Positions 25,637 to 34,851 of a stretch of 64,000 nt of DNA are shown in pieces. The stretch is from assembly GCF_014205255.1 (NCBI RefSeq), contig NZ_JACHNE010000001.1, forward strand, positions 2,914,001-2,978,000. Reading direction: 5' to 3'. How positions within the stretch are numbered: position 1 is the first letter of the stretch; each line of letters opens with the position of its first letter. This stretch comes from Streptomyces caelestis. Lineage in GTDB: Bacteria; Actinomycetota; Actinomycetes; Streptomycetales; Streptomycetaceae. The position numbers and the translations under genes were made by a program. Under the pieces are notes generated by a model. It saw only the letters and a program-made list of their open reading frames with translations. It had not been told where the DNA came from and did not search any database.

Positions 25637-25798
25637 GGGATGTCGGCCTTCGACATACAACGGTTCCCCCAGCACATGGCTGAACCGGGGGAACCTGAGC
25701 CGGGCCGGCCCCCCAGGGGAACGCCGCCGACCCCGCCTGCCCAGCGGGTCCCCCGGACTGCCGACCTCTCACCTGCCGGTCCCGCCTCTCAACAGGAA

Positions 25799-25825
25799 GA
25801 GCCCCCTCCAGGACGGAGGGGGCTC
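25799..25825 (-). terminator. Hairpin terminator after the B12-binding radical SAM gene
   Basis: GAGCCCCCTCC (25799-25809) pairs perfectly with GGAGGGGGCTC (25815-25825) around AGGAC. It lies about 43 nt after the stop at 25868. Confidence 0.8.
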
Positions 25826-25867
25826 CCAGCGCGGCGGGACGGATTCGGTGACGCCGCCGGACGACCG

Positions 25868-27832
25868 TCAGTGCGCGTGCCCGCTCGGTGCCGGTGCCGC
25901 GTTCTTGACCGTCAGGGGCAGGAGCTTCTTGCCCGTCGGGCCGATCTGGATCTGGGTGTCCATCTGCGGACACACCCCGCAGTCGAAGCACGGCGTCCAG
26001 CGGCAGTCCTCGACCTCCGTCTCGTCGAGGGCGTCCTGCCAGTCCTCCCAGAGCCAGTCCTTGTCGAGGCCGGAGTCCAGGTGGTCCCAGGGGAGGACCT
26101 CCTCGTACGTGCGCTCACGCGTCGTGTACCAGTCGACGTCGACGCCGAAGGGGGCCAGCGCCTTTTCGGCGCACCGCATCCAGCGGTCGTAGGAGAAGTG
26201 CTCGCGCCAGCCGTCGAAGCGGCCGCCGTCCTCGTAGACCGCGCGGATCACGGCGCCGACCCGGCGGTCGCCGCGGGACAGCAGGCCCTCGACGATGCCG
26301 GGCTTGCCGTCGTGGTAGCGGAAGCCGATGGAGCGGCCGTACTTCTTGTCGCCGCGGATCTTGTTCCGCAGCTTCTCCAGGCGGGCGTCCGTCTCCTCCG
26401 CGGACAGCTGCGGGGCCCACTGGAAGGGGGTGTGGGGCTTGGGGACGAAGCCGCCGATCGAGACCGTGCAGCGGATGTCGTTGGACTTCGACACCTCGCG
26501 GCCCTTGGCGATGACCTTCGTCGCCATGTCGGCGATCTGGAGGACGTCGTCGTCGGTCTCCGTCGGCAGGCCGCACATGAAGTACAGCTTCACCTGCCGC
26601 CAGCCGTTGCCGTACGCCGTCGCGACGGTCCTGATCAGGTCCTCTTCCGAGACCATCTTGTTGATGACCTTGCGGATGCGCTCCGAGCCGCCCTCGGGGG
26701 CGAAGGTGAGGCCGGAGCGGCGGCCGTTGCGCGTCAGCTCGTTCGCCAGGTCGATGTTGAAGGCGTCCACGCGGGTGGACGGGAGGGAGAGGCCGACCTT
26801 GTCTTCTTCGTAGCGGTCCGCGAGGCCCTTGGCGATGTCGCCGATCTCCGAGTGGTCCGCGGACGACAGCGAGAGCAGGCCGACCTCCTCGAAGCCCGTC
26901 GCCTTCAGGCCCTGCTCGACCATGTCGCCGATGCCCGTGATGGAGCGCTCGCGGACCGGGCGGGTGATCATGCCGGCCTGGCAGAAACGGCAGCCCCGGG
27001 TGCAGCCGCGGAAGATCTCCACCGACATGCGCTCGTGGACCGTCTCGGCGAGCGGGACCAGGGGCTGCTTGGGGTAGGGCCACTCGTCGAGGTCCATCAC
27101 CGTGTGCTTGGAGACCCGCCACGGGACACCGCTGCGCTTGGGTACGACTCGGGCGATACGGCCGTCCGGCAGGTACTCGACGTCGTAGAAGCCGGGCACG
27201 TACACCCCGCCCGTCTTCGCCAGGCGGAAGAGGAGCTCCTCGCGGCCGCCGGGGCGGCCCTCCGCCTTCCAGGCGCGGATGATCGCGGTGACTTCCAGGA
27301 CGGCCTGCTCGCCGTCGCCGATCACCGCGCAGTCGATGAAGTCCGCGATCGGCTCGGGGTTGAACGCGGCGTGGCCGCCGGCCATGACGATCGGGTCGTC
27401 CAGGCCGCGGTCCTTGGCCTCCAGGGGAATCCCGGAGAGGTCCAGGGCCGCCAGCATGTTCGTGTAACCCAGCTCCGTGGAGAAGGACAGGCCCAGCACG
27501 TCGAAGGCCTTCACGGGCCGGTGGCTGTCCACCGTGAACTGCGGGACGCCGTGCTCCCGCATCAGCTCCTCGAGGTCCGGCCACACGCTGTAGGTGCGCT
27601 CGGCGAGGACGCCCTGCTGCTCGTTGAGCACCTCGTAGAGGATCTGGACGCCCTGGTTCGGCAGGCCGACCTCGTAGGCGTCCGGGTACATGAGCGCCCA
27701 GCGGACGTCACAGGAGTCCCAGTCCTTGACCGTGGAGTTGAGTTCTCCGCCGACGTACTGGATCGGCTTCTGCACGTGCGGGAGCAGAGCTTCGAGCTGC
27801 GGGAACACCGACGCAGCGACTTCGGCAGGCAT
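25868..27832 (-). CDS. B12-binding-domain radical SAM protein, TIGR03960 family
   Basis: The 654-residue protein carries a B12-binding-like N-terminal region (GGHAAFNPEPIADF, CAVIGDGEQAV) and a radical SAM core with the cluster motif CTRGCRFCQAG. It has the family's long C-terminal part, where FDCGVCPQMD supplies further cysteines. It is the usual partner of the TIGR03936-type protein at 22839-23621. The reaction is not known to me. ATG 27832 (MPAEVAASVF) is preferred because AAGG stands eight bases upstream; a GTG three codons earlier is possible. Confidence 0.92.
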   Translation of the reverse strand: MPAEVAASVFPQLEALLPHVQKPIQYVGGELNSTVKDWDSCDVRWALMYPDAYEVGLPNQGVQILYEVLNEQQGVLAERTYSVWPDLEELMREHGVPQFTVDSHRPVKAFDVLGLSFSTELGYTNMLAALDLSGIPLEAKDRGLDDPIVMAGGHAAFNPEPIADFIDCAVIGDGEQAVLEVTAIIRAWKAEGRPGGREELLFRLAKTGGVYVPGFYDVEYLPDGRIARVVPKRSGVPWRVSKHTVMDLDEWPYPKQPLVPLAETVHERMSVEIFRGCTRGCRFCQAGMITRPVRERSITGIGDMVEQGLKATGFEEVGLLSLSSADHSEIGDIAKGLADRYEEDKVGLSLPSTRVDAFNIDLANELTRNGRRSGLTFAPEGGSERIRKVINKMVSEEDLIRTVATAYGNGWRQVKLYFMCGLPTETDDDVLQIADMATKVIAKGREVSKSNDIRCTVSIGGFVPKPHTPFQWAPQLSAEETDARLEKLRNKIRGDKKYGRSIGFRYHDGKPGIVEGLLSRGDRRVGAVIRAVYEDGGRFDGWREHFSYDRWMRCAEKALAPFGVDVDWYTTRERTYEEVLPWDHLDSGLDKDWLWEDWQDALDETEVEDCRWTPCFDCGVCPQMDTQIQIGPTGKKLLPLTVKNAAPAPSGHAH

Positions 27833-27919
27833 GTCGCGCACCTTCGTGAGCTGGACTGAACGGACAGGGTGACCATCCAGACTAACGCGACCGGGCCGTA
27901 CCTCCGTACGCGCGGAAGA

Positions 27920-29425
27920 TCAGAGGCCCCCCGCCCCGCCCTTGATCCCGTCCCAGAACCCGGGCAGCTCGGTCTCCACGCGCACCGCCCGCTGCTCCTC
28001 GCGCTCATGGAGCAGGCCGTAGGTGAAGGCGCTCTCCCCGGCGGCGTGGGCGACCGCCGACAGCTCGCGCAGCGCCTGCCGGGCCATCACACTGTCCTGG
28101 TGCTCGCCGAGCAGGTTCTGGAGCGATTTCATGGACTTGACCAGGGCCTTGGCGGGTTTGCCGAGGGCCGGTCGGGCCGCCTCCGCCGCGTAGCGGGCGC
28201 GTTTGGTCTTCTTGCGGGCCTCGTGGATCGCGACGTCCCGGTCGGTGCCGGGCTCCAGTTCCACGGCCCGCTCGACCAGCTCGGCCACCTTGCGGACGTC
28301 CTTCTTCACGGCCTTGGCGATCGCCTTGCGGGGCTTCTCGCCGGCCGCTTTCCGCAAGGGCGGGTCGGCGATCAGCGCGTCCAGTGAGTCGAGCAGGGCG
28401 AGGTAGCGGCGGGAGTCCAGGACGCCGATGAGCCGGCCCCGGGCCCCGCCGTGCTCGGTTCGCGACCAGGTGCGCAGCCGCTCCGCGACCGGGCCGCGGA
28501 CCAGGGTGGCCGGCACCGCGTCGAGGGCCGCCGTCAGCCGTTCGGTCAGCACCTCGCGATCCCGGTCCAGGCCCAGCTCACCGGCCAGCCACTTCAGCTC
28601 GTCGCCGACCGGGTCGGTGACGGTCCGGTCGAGGATCTGCCCGTACGACTTGAAGGTGCTGCGCAGCCGGCGGGTGGCCACGCGCATGCTGTGCACGGAG
28701 TCCTCGACGTCCTGCCGCACGGCCGGGTCGAGTTCGACGATGGCGTCCCGCTGGGCGCGCACGTACGCCAGGACGTGGTCTGCGGCGGTCACCGGTTCCC
28801 CTGCGGAGGCGGACGTCCGCTGTCGGTGCGGCGCGGTCTCCGCCAGGGCCCGCGCCAGTTTCGACGTCGAGGCAGACGGCCGTATGCCCGCCTTGCGCAG
28901 CCGCTTGTCCACCTTGTCGAGGAAGGCCGGGTCTCCCCCGTCGGCGAGCTCCACCTCGATCTCCGTCCACTGCGCTTCGCCGCCGCCGGCCGTGAGCCGG
29001 TCGGCCCGTACGGCGTCGACGCTGACCTCCGCGAGCAGCCGGCCGTCGTCGTCGACGAGGTGGCGTACGTCGCGGTCGGAGCGCAGCCGGACGACGGGCA
29101 GCAGTTCGCCGTCGCGGACGCGGGAGCGGACGAGCCCGGCGAGGGCGTCCGGCAGAGTGTCGGAGAGCGGGGCGTGGATCTCGTCGCGGACGCCGGGGGC
29201 GACGGGGAACTTCAGATGCCAGCCCGCGTCCGAGCCGCCGGTGCGGCGGCGCAGGGTGACGGACGACGCGGCGAGGCGTTCGTCGGTGGTGTCGTAGTAG
29301 GTGGCGTCGAGGTGGGCGACGCCCTTGTCGAGCACGGCCGCGACCCCGCCGACACCGGTCAGGTCGGGAAGACCACTGGCCTCGGACTCGTACTTCCGCT
29401 CGATCTCGCGCTTGGTGTCCGCCAT
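27920..29425 (-). CDS. CYTH and CHAD domain protein
   Basis: The 501-residue protein has an N-terminal CYTH (triphosphate tunnel) domain with the hallmark EIERKYE at residues ~6-12, then RRRTGG..AGWHLKFP and a C-terminal EIEVEL. From about residue 220 it has a helical, histidine-rich CHAD domain (VHSMRVATRRLRSTFKSY, IHEARKKTKRARYAAEA). CYTH domains bind and often hydrolyse inorganic tripolyphosphate or similar molecules. CHAD domains bind polyphosphate, so a role in polyphosphate handling is likely. It lies between the radical SAM gene and rodA on the same strand. Confidence 0.92.
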   Translation of the reverse strand: MADTKREIERKYESEASGLPDLTGVGGVAAVLDKGVAHLDATYYDTTDERLAASSVTLRRRTGGSDAGWHLKFPVAPGVRDEIHAPLSDTLPDALAGLVRSRVRDGELLPVVRLRSDRDVRHLVDDDGRLLAEVSVDAVRADRLTAGGGEAQWTEIEVELADGGDPAFLDKVDKRLRKAGIRPSASTSKLARALAETAPHRQRTSASAGEPVTAADHVLAYVRAQRDAIVELDPAVRQDVEDSVHSMRVATRRLRSTFKSYGQILDRTVTDPVGDELKWLAGELGLDRDREVLTERLTAALDAVPATLVRGPVAERLRTWSRTEHGGARGRLIGVLDSRRYLALLDSLDALIADPPLRKAAGEKPRKAIAKAVKKDVRKVAELVERAVELEPGTDRDVAIHEARKKTKRARYAAEAARPALGKPAKALVKSMKSLQNLLGEHQDSVMARQALRELSAVAHAAGESAFTYGLLHEREEQRAVRVETELPGFWDGIKGGAGGL

Positions 29426-29443
29426 GGACCGAATCTAGTGCGC

Positions 29444-29480
29444 ACACCGGCGGGGCGGCAGGGGGCCGCCCCGCCGGTGT
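29444..29480 (-). terminator. Perfect 16-bp hairpin directly after rodA
   Basis: ACACCGGCGGGGCGGC (29444-29459) pairs with its complement at 29465-29480 around AGGGG. It touches the rodA stop codon and ends the mre-rodA transcript. Confidence 0.88.
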
Positions 29481-30683
29481 TCACGCCGACATCGGACGCT
29501 GCACCCGGATCGACTGCAACAGACCGACCGCTATCCACACGGCGAACATCGACGAACCGCCGTACGACACGAAGGGCAGCGGCAGACCGGTGACCGGCAT
29601 GATGCCCAGCGTCATGCCGACGTTCTCGAACGTCTGGAAGGCGAACCAGGCGACGATGCCGGCGGCCACGATCGTGCCGTAGAGGTCGGTGGTCTCCCGG
29701 GCGATGCGGCAGGCCCGCCACAGGACGATGCCGAGCAGCAGGATGATCAGGCCGCCGCCGAGGAAGCCGAGCTCCTCCCCCGCCACGGTGAAGACGAAGT
29801 CCGTCTGCTGCTCGGGCACGAACTGGCCGGTGGTCTGCGAGCCGTGGAAGAGGCCGGAGCCGGTCAGGCCGCCGGAGCCGATGGCGATGCGGGCCTGGTT
29901 GGTGTTGTAGCCGACGCCGGCCGGGTCGAGCTCGGGGTTGGCGAAGGCGGCGAAGCGGGCGATCTGGTAGTCGTCCAGCACCCCGATCTGCCAGACGGTG
30001 ATCGCCCCGATGGCGCCCGTGCCGAGCAGGCCGAACACCCACCGGTTGGAGGCACCGGAGGCGAGCAGCACGCCCAGCACGATGATGACCATGACCATGA
30101 CCGACCCGAGGTCGGGCATGAGCATCACGATCACCATGGGCACGGCGGCCAGGCCCAGGGCCTGCACGACCGTGCGGTGGTCGGGGTACTGCCTGTCGCC
30201 CGCGTCGACTCTGGCCGCCAGCAGCATCGCCATGCCCAGGATGATCGTGACCTTCACGAACTCCGAGGGCTGGAGGGAGAAGCCGCCGGGGAGCTTGATC
30301 CACGAGTGGGCGCCGTTGATCGTGGAGCCGAGCGGGGTGAGGACCAGCAGGATCAGCAGCACCGAAAGGCCGTACAGGATCGGCACGGCCGTGCGCAGGC
30401 CGCGGTGGCCGAGCCAGATCGTGCCGGCCATCAGGGCGAGGCCGATGCCGGTGTTCAACAGGTGCCGGACGAGGAAGTAGTACGGGTCGCCCTGGTTGAG
30501 CTCCGTGCGGTTGCGGGTCGCCGAGTAGACGAGGAGCGTGCCGAGCAGCGACAGGGCCGTCGCCGACAGCAGGATCGGCCAGTCGAGGCGCCGCGCCACC
30601 GAGTCGCGGGCGAGGAGCCTGGTCCAGCCGGAGCGCTCGGGGCCGTAGCCGGAGACCTGGAAGCTGTTCACACCGCCGGTCAT
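29481..30683 (-). CDS. rodA: RodA/FtsW/SpoVE-family peptidoglycan glycosyltransferase
   Basis: A 400-residue SEDS protein with about ten membrane helices that polymerises lipid II, normally with a class B PBP. Family signatures are NGAHSWIKLPGGFSLQPSEFVKV, the loop with GSGLFHGSQTTGQFVPEQQTDFVFTVAGEELGF and the C-terminal PLPFVSYGGSSM. It starts inside the end of the PBP gene (ATGA-type overlap at 30680-30683), so the two are translationally coupled. In Streptomyces this gene, at the end of the mre cluster, is known as sfr and acts in spore wall formation. Confidence 0.95.
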   Translation of the reverse strand: MTGGVNSFQVSGYGPERSGWTRLLARDSVARRLDWPILLSATALSLLGTLLVYSATRNRTELNQGDPYYFLVRHLLNTGIGLALMAGTIWLGHRGLRTAVPILYGLSVLLILLVLTPLGSTINGAHSWIKLPGGFSLQPSEFVKVTIILGMAMLLAARVDAGDRQYPDHRTVVQALGLAAVPMVIVMLMPDLGSVMVMVIIVLGVLLASGASNRWVFGLLGTGAIGAITVWQIGVLDDYQIARFAAFANPELDPAGVGYNTNQARIAIGSGGLTGSGLFHGSQTTGQFVPEQQTDFVFTVAGEELGFLGGGLIILLLGIVLWRACRIARETTDLYGTIVAAGIVAWFAFQTFENVGMTLGIMPVTGLPLPFVSYGGSSMFAVWIAVGLLQSIRVQRPMSA

Positions 30684-32926
30684 GTCGGCAACCTCCGGCT
30701 TCCCCGCCGGCGCCGGCGCCTTCGGGTGTCACGGTTCTCCGGCGTCGGCGGGGCCGCCGTCGCCGGCTGGAGCGGGTCGGCCGGAGCGTTCGGGTCCTTC
30801 TTGTTCGCCTGCTGGTCCTTGGCGGGGTCCTTGGGGACCTTCGGGGAGGCGATGGTGCCGTCCGTCTTGACCTTGGGCAGGGTCTTCTGCGGGGTGGGCA
30901 GCAGCGCCTTCTTCGGGTCGATGTCGCCGTCCGGGGAGACGCCGTACAGCGCGTTGTAGATGTTGCGGACGGCGGGGCCCGAGGCGCCGGAGCCCGTACC
31001 ACCCTGGGAGATCGTCATGACGATCGAGTAGTCCTTGGTGTACGTGGCGAACCAGGAGGTGGTCTGCTTGCCGTAGACCTCCGCCGTACCCGTCTTGGCG
31101 TGCATCGGGATCTTGTCCTGCGGCCAGCCGCCGAACCGCCAGGCGGCCGTACCGCGGGTGGCGACTCCCGCGAGGGCATCGCTTATCTCGCTGCGCGTCT
31201 TCTGCGTCATCGGCAGCTTGCCGTGCGACTTGGGCTTGATGGGCGTGACGGTCCTGCCGTCGGCGCTGATGACGGCCTTGCCGACCGAGGGGGTGTACAT
31301 GGTGCCGCCGTTGGAGATGGCCGAGTAGATGGTGGCCATCTGGATGGGGGTGACGAGGGTGTCGCCCTGGCCGATGGAGTAGTTGACGGAGTCACCGGCG
31401 CGCATGCGGTTGCCTTCGAGGCAGTTCTCGTAGGCGATCTTCTCGGCGTAGCTGCCGTTCTTCTTGCCGGTGCGGCACCAGGCGTCCTTGTTGGCCTTCC
31501 AGTAGTCCAGCTTCCACTGGCGGTCGGGGACGCGGCCGGTGACCTCGTTGGGCAGGTCGATGCCGGTCTCCTTGCCGAGGCCGAACTGGTGGGCGGTCTT
31601 GTAGAACCAGTCGTTGGCGTTCTTCTTCGGCTTGGTGCCGCCGTCCTTCTTCCACTCCTCGTGGGAGAGCCGGTAGAAGACCGTGTCGCAGGAGACCTCC
31701 AGGGCGCGGCCGAGACTGATCGGGCCGTATCCCTTGGACTCGAAGTTCTTGAAGACCTGGCCGCCGATCGAGTACGAGCTGGAGCACTGGTAGGGGCCGT
31801 TGAAGGAGTAGCCCGCGTTGACCGCTGCGGCCGTCGGGATGACCTTGAAGATGGAGCCGGGAGCCGACTGGCCCTGGATCGCGCGGTTGAGCAGCGGGTA
31901 GTTGGAGCTCTTGCCGGTGAGCCGCGTGTAGTCCTTGGCGGAGATGCCGCCCACCCAGGCGTTCGGGTCGTACGTCGGGTTGGAGGCCATGGCGACGACG
32001 CGGCCGGTCTTGGCCTCCATGACGACGACGGCGCCGGAGTCGGCCTTGTAGTTCGTGCCCGTGTTGCGGTCGTGCTGCTTGCGGGCCTCCTTCATCGCCT
32101 CGTTCAGCTCGTACTCGGCGATCCGCTGGACGCGGGAGTCGATGCTGGTGACGAGGTTGTCGCCGGGGTGGGCCGGGTCGGCCTCGGCCTGGCCGATAAC
32201 GCGGCCGAGGTTGTCGACCTCGTAGCGCGTGACGCCGGCCTTGCCGCGCAGCTCCTTGTCGTACTGGCGCTCCAGGCCGGAGCGGCCGACCTGGTCGGAG
32301 CGCAGATAGGGCGAGTTGGTGTTCTGCGCCTTCTTGATCTCCTCGTCGGTGACCGGCGAGAGGTAGCCGAGGACCTGGGCGGTGTTGGCCTTGCCCGGGC
32401 TCGGGTAGCGGCGCACGGCCTGGGGCTCGGCGGTGATGCCGGGGAAGTCCTCGGCGCGCTCGCGGATCTGCAGGGCCTGCTTGGGGGTGGCCTCGTCGGT
32501 GATGGGGATGGGCTGGTACGGCGAGCCGTTCCAGCAGGGCTGCGGCGTCTTGGCGTCGCACAGCCGGACCTTCTCCTGGACCTCCTTGGGCGTCATGCCC
32601 AGGACTGAGGCGAGCTTGGTGAGGACTTCCTTGCCGTCGTCCGGCATCTTCAGCAGGTCGGTGCGGGAGGCGGAGACGACCAGTCGCGTCTCGTTGTCGG
32701 CGAGGGCCACGCCGCGCGCGTCCAGGATGGAGCCGCGGACCGCCGGCTGGACGACCTGCTGGACGTGGTTCCCGGACGCCTCCTTGGCGTACGCCGCGCC
32801 CTCACGGATCTGGAGGTACCACAGGCGCCCGCCGAGGGTGAGCAGGAGGGAGAGGACGAGGACCTGGATGACGACGAGCCGGATCTGGACCCGTGAGTTC
32901 CGGCCGGTCTCGGGAATGTTGGTCAC
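30680..32926 (-). CDS. mrdA: Class B penicillin-binding protein 2 (transpeptidase)
   Basis: The 748-residue PBP has a short cytoplasmic N-terminus, one membrane anchor (LVVIQVLVLSLLLTLGGRLW), a PBP dimerisation domain (~55-290) and a transpeptidase domain. The active site motifs are SIFK (Ser358), SVN within AGDSVNYSIGQGD, and KTG in HAKTGTAEV. A Pro/Lys/Asp-rich tail of about 80 residues ends in a run of arginines, unusual for a domain expected outside the cell. It cross-links peptidoglycan strands made by its partner RodA. The start is GTG 32926. Confidence 0.95.
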   Translation of the reverse strand: MTNIPETGRNSRVQIRLVVIQVLVLSLLLTLGGRLWYLQIREGAAYAKEASGNHVQQVVQPAVRGSILDARGVALADNETRLVVSASRTDLLKMPDDGKEVLTKLASVLGMTPKEVQEKVRLCDAKTPQPCWNGSPYQPIPITDEATPKQALQIRERAEDFPGITAEPQAVRRYPSPGKANTAQVLGYLSPVTDEEIKKAQNTNSPYLRSDQVGRSGLERQYDKELRGKAGVTRYEVDNLGRVIGQAEADPAHPGDNLVTSIDSRVQRIAEYELNEAMKEARKQHDRNTGTNYKADSGAVVVMEAKTGRVVAMASNPTYDPNAWVGGISAKDYTRLTGKSSNYPLLNRAIQGQSAPGSIFKVIPTAAAVNAGYSFNGPYQCSSSYSIGGQVFKNFESKGYGPISLGRALEVSCDTVFYRLSHEEWKKDGGTKPKKNANDWFYKTAHQFGLGKETGIDLPNEVTGRVPDRQWKLDYWKANKDAWCRTGKKNGSYAEKIAYENCLEGNRMRAGDSVNYSIGQGDTLVTPIQMATIYSAISNGGTMYTPSVGKAVISADGRTVTPIKPKSHGKLPMTQKTRSEISDALAGVATRGTAAWRFGGWPQDKIPMHAKTGTAEVYGKQTTSWFATYTKDYSIVMTISQGGTGSGASGPAVRNIYNALYGVSPDGDIDPKKALLPTPQKTLPKVKTDGTIASPKVPKDPAKDQQANKKDPNAPADPLQPATAAPPTPENRDTRRRRRRRGSRRLPT

Positions 32927-33074
32927 TGCGGCCGCTTCCCTCTCTCAGTGCGCATGCGGATGTGCGGATACGACGGTGTGTCCGGGCACGCGTGTGCGGA
33001 TACGAGTGAGGAACGACCGGCCCGCGAGCCGGCGTTCCTACCGGACCGGCCCGTTCGGGTGAACTTCCCTGCCA

Positions 33075-33746
33075 TCACAGCCGCTTGACCCCCTTGATGC
33101 GCCCCGCCCGCGCCATCCGTGCCCGGGCCGCCTTCACCCGCATCCCGTTGCGCTGGCCGCCGATCCGCAGGCCGGTGCCGCCGGAGAGCCAGCCGGAGGA
33201 GATGTTCGTGGCCTTGGTGGCGGAGCCGGTCTCGGCGAGCGGATCGTTCTCGGCGCGTCTGGCCAGGGCCATGATGCCGGGCACGACGAACGGGGCGAGC
33301 AGCAGGTCGTACAGGACGGCCGTGAAGAGCAGGCTGCCCAGGCCCACATGGCGGGCCGCGGTGTCACCGACGAGGGCACCGACCCCCGCGTACAGCAGGG
33401 TGGAGCCGATCGCGGCGGCGAGCACCACGACCATCGGGCCGGTCGCGGACTTCAGCCGGCCCGTCTCCGGTTTCACCAGGCCCGCGAAGTAGCCGATGAG
33501 GCACAGCACGAGGGCGTAGCGCCCGGCGGCGTGGTCGGCGGGCGGGGCCAGATCGGCGAGCAGGCCCGCGCCGAAACCGACGAGGGCGCCGCCCACATGG
33601 CCGTACACCAGCGCCAGGCCGAGGACGGTGAGAAGCATCAGGTCGGGCACGGCGCCGGGTAGATGGAGGCGGGCGAGGACGCTCACCTGGATCACCAGGG
33701 CGACGACGACCAGGGCGGAGGAGAGCAGGATCCGGTTGACGCGCAT
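33075..33746 (-). CDS. mreD: Rod shape-determining membrane protein MreD
   Basis: A 223-residue protein with about five membrane helices in the first 165 residues (VNRILLSSALVVVALVIQ, DLMLLTVLGLALVYG, ALVLCLIGYFAGL, MVVVLAAAIGSTLLYAG, LLFTAVLYDLLLAPFVVP) and a long basic C-terminal tail of about 55 residues (RIGGQRNGMRVKAARARMARA), typical of actinobacterial MreD. It joins MreC, MreB, PBP2 and RodA in the wall-synthesis complex, which in Streptomyces mainly serves the spore wall. It starts 14 nt after mreC. Confidence 0.93.
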   Translation of the reverse strand: MRVNRILLSSALVVVALVIQVSVLARLHLPGAVPDLMLLTVLGLALVYGHVGGALVGFGAGLLADLAPPADHAAGRYALVLCLIGYFAGLVKPETGRLKSATGPMVVVLAAAIGSTLLYAGVGALVGDTAARHVGLGSLLFTAVLYDLLLAPFVVPGIMALARRAENDPLAETGSATKATNISSGWLSGGTGLRIGGQRNGMRVKAARARMARAGRIKGVKRL

Positions 33747-33759
33747 GAGGTGACAGCTC

Positions 33760-34707
33760 CTACTGCTCTTGCTGGTTCTGGCCGTCCGCGGGGGCCTCGG
33801 CGGACGGCGTCACGGTCACCGTCACCGTCGGCCTGGGGGTCGGCTTCGGCTTGGGCGGGAGCACCGTGTCGCGCGGGTCCTTCTTCGGGGCCTCGACGAC
33901 GACACCGACGATGTCGAGCTTGCTGAAGGCGGCGTACGGCGTGACGTAGAGGGTGCGGGTCAGGCCGCCGCCGGAGGGGTCGACGCGGGAGACCACGCCG
34001 ACGGGCACGCCGGGCACGAACGGACGGTCGGCCTGGGAGCCGAAGGTGACCAGTCGGTCGCCCTTCTTCACCTCCGCCTTGCCGTTGAGAAGCTCCACGC
34101 GCAGCGGGCGGTCGCCCTGCCCGGAGGCGAAGCCGAGCTCGTCGCTGGCCTCCATCCGGGTGCCGACCGTGAAGTCGGGGTCGCTGGCGAGCAGGACCGT
34201 GGCGGTGTCGGGCCCGACGGTGGTGACCCGGCCGACGAGCCCGTCCCCGTTCAGGACGGTCATGTCGCGCTTGATGCCGTCGTGGGCGCCGACGTCGATG
34301 GTGATGGTCCAGGAGAAGCCCTGGGCGGCTCCGATGGCGATGACCTGGGCGCCCTTGATGCCGTACTGGCCCTGGCCGGACATCTTCAGCATCTTGTCGA
34401 GCTGCTTGAGGCGGCTGCGGCTGCGGTCGTCGCTGCCGAGCCGCGCCTTCAACTCCGCGTTCTCCTCCTCCAGTACGGCGAGCCGGTCGTGCCGCTCGCC
34501 GGAGTCCCGGATGGCGGAGACCGCGTTGCCGACCGGGTCGACCGCGGCCGACACACCGCTCTCGATCGGGCCGAAGACCGTCGCCGCGCCCTGCCGGGCA
34601 CCGTCGACCGGGGAATCCTCCCCACCGCGAATGTCCACCGTGATCAACGCGAACGCGATCGCGATCAGCAGCACCAGGAGCAGCCGGCTCTCTCGTGTGT
34701 CCCTCAC
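33760..34707 (-). CDS. mreC: Rod shape-determining protein MreC
   Basis: The 315-residue protein has a single N-terminal helix (ESRLLLVLLIAIAFALI), a coiled coil (~65-95: LAVLEEENAELKARLGSDDRSRS) and the extracytoplasmic double beta-barrel domain (GFSWTITIDVGAHDGIKRDM, GLVGRVTTVGPDTATVLL, RLVTFGSQADRPFVPGVPVG). The C-terminus is Pro/Thr/Val/Glu-rich and probably disordered. MreC links MreB to the PBPs. It uses a GTG start at 34707, and a hairpin separates it from mreB. Confidence 0.95.
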   Translation of the reverse strand: MRDTRESRLLLVLLIAIAFALITVDIRGGEDSPVDGARQGAATVFGPIESGVSAAVDPVGNAVSAIRDSGERHDRLAVLEEENAELKARLGSDDRSRSRLKQLDKMLKMSGQGQYGIKGAQVIAIGAAQGFSWTITIDVGAHDGIKRDMTVLNGDGLVGRVTTVGPDTATVLLASDPDFTVGTRMEASDELGFASGQGDRPLRVELLNGKAEVKKGDRLVTFGSQADRPFVPGVPVGVVSRVDPSGGGLTRTLYVTPYAAFSKLDIVGVVVEAPKKDPRDTVLPPKPKPTPRPTVTVTVTPSAEAPADGQNQQEQ

Positions 34708-34802
34708 GTGCGGCGGCCGTGCCCTTCCTCATAGGAATTCGGGAAGCCCCAGGGAAACCCGAGGGGCGGCATTGTGGCAGCTTATGCATCTATATCAACG
34801 AT

Positions 34803-34836
34803 CCGCCGTACGAGAGGAGATCGTCCCGTACGGCGG
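34803..34836 (-). terminator. Hairpin between mreB and mreC
   Basis: CCGCCGTACG (34803-34812) pairs with CGTACGGCGG (34827-34836). It lies 16 nt past the mreB stop, so mreB may be partly uncoupled from mreCD transcription. Confidence 0.7.
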
Positions 34837-34851
34837 AATCGAAGAGTTACG

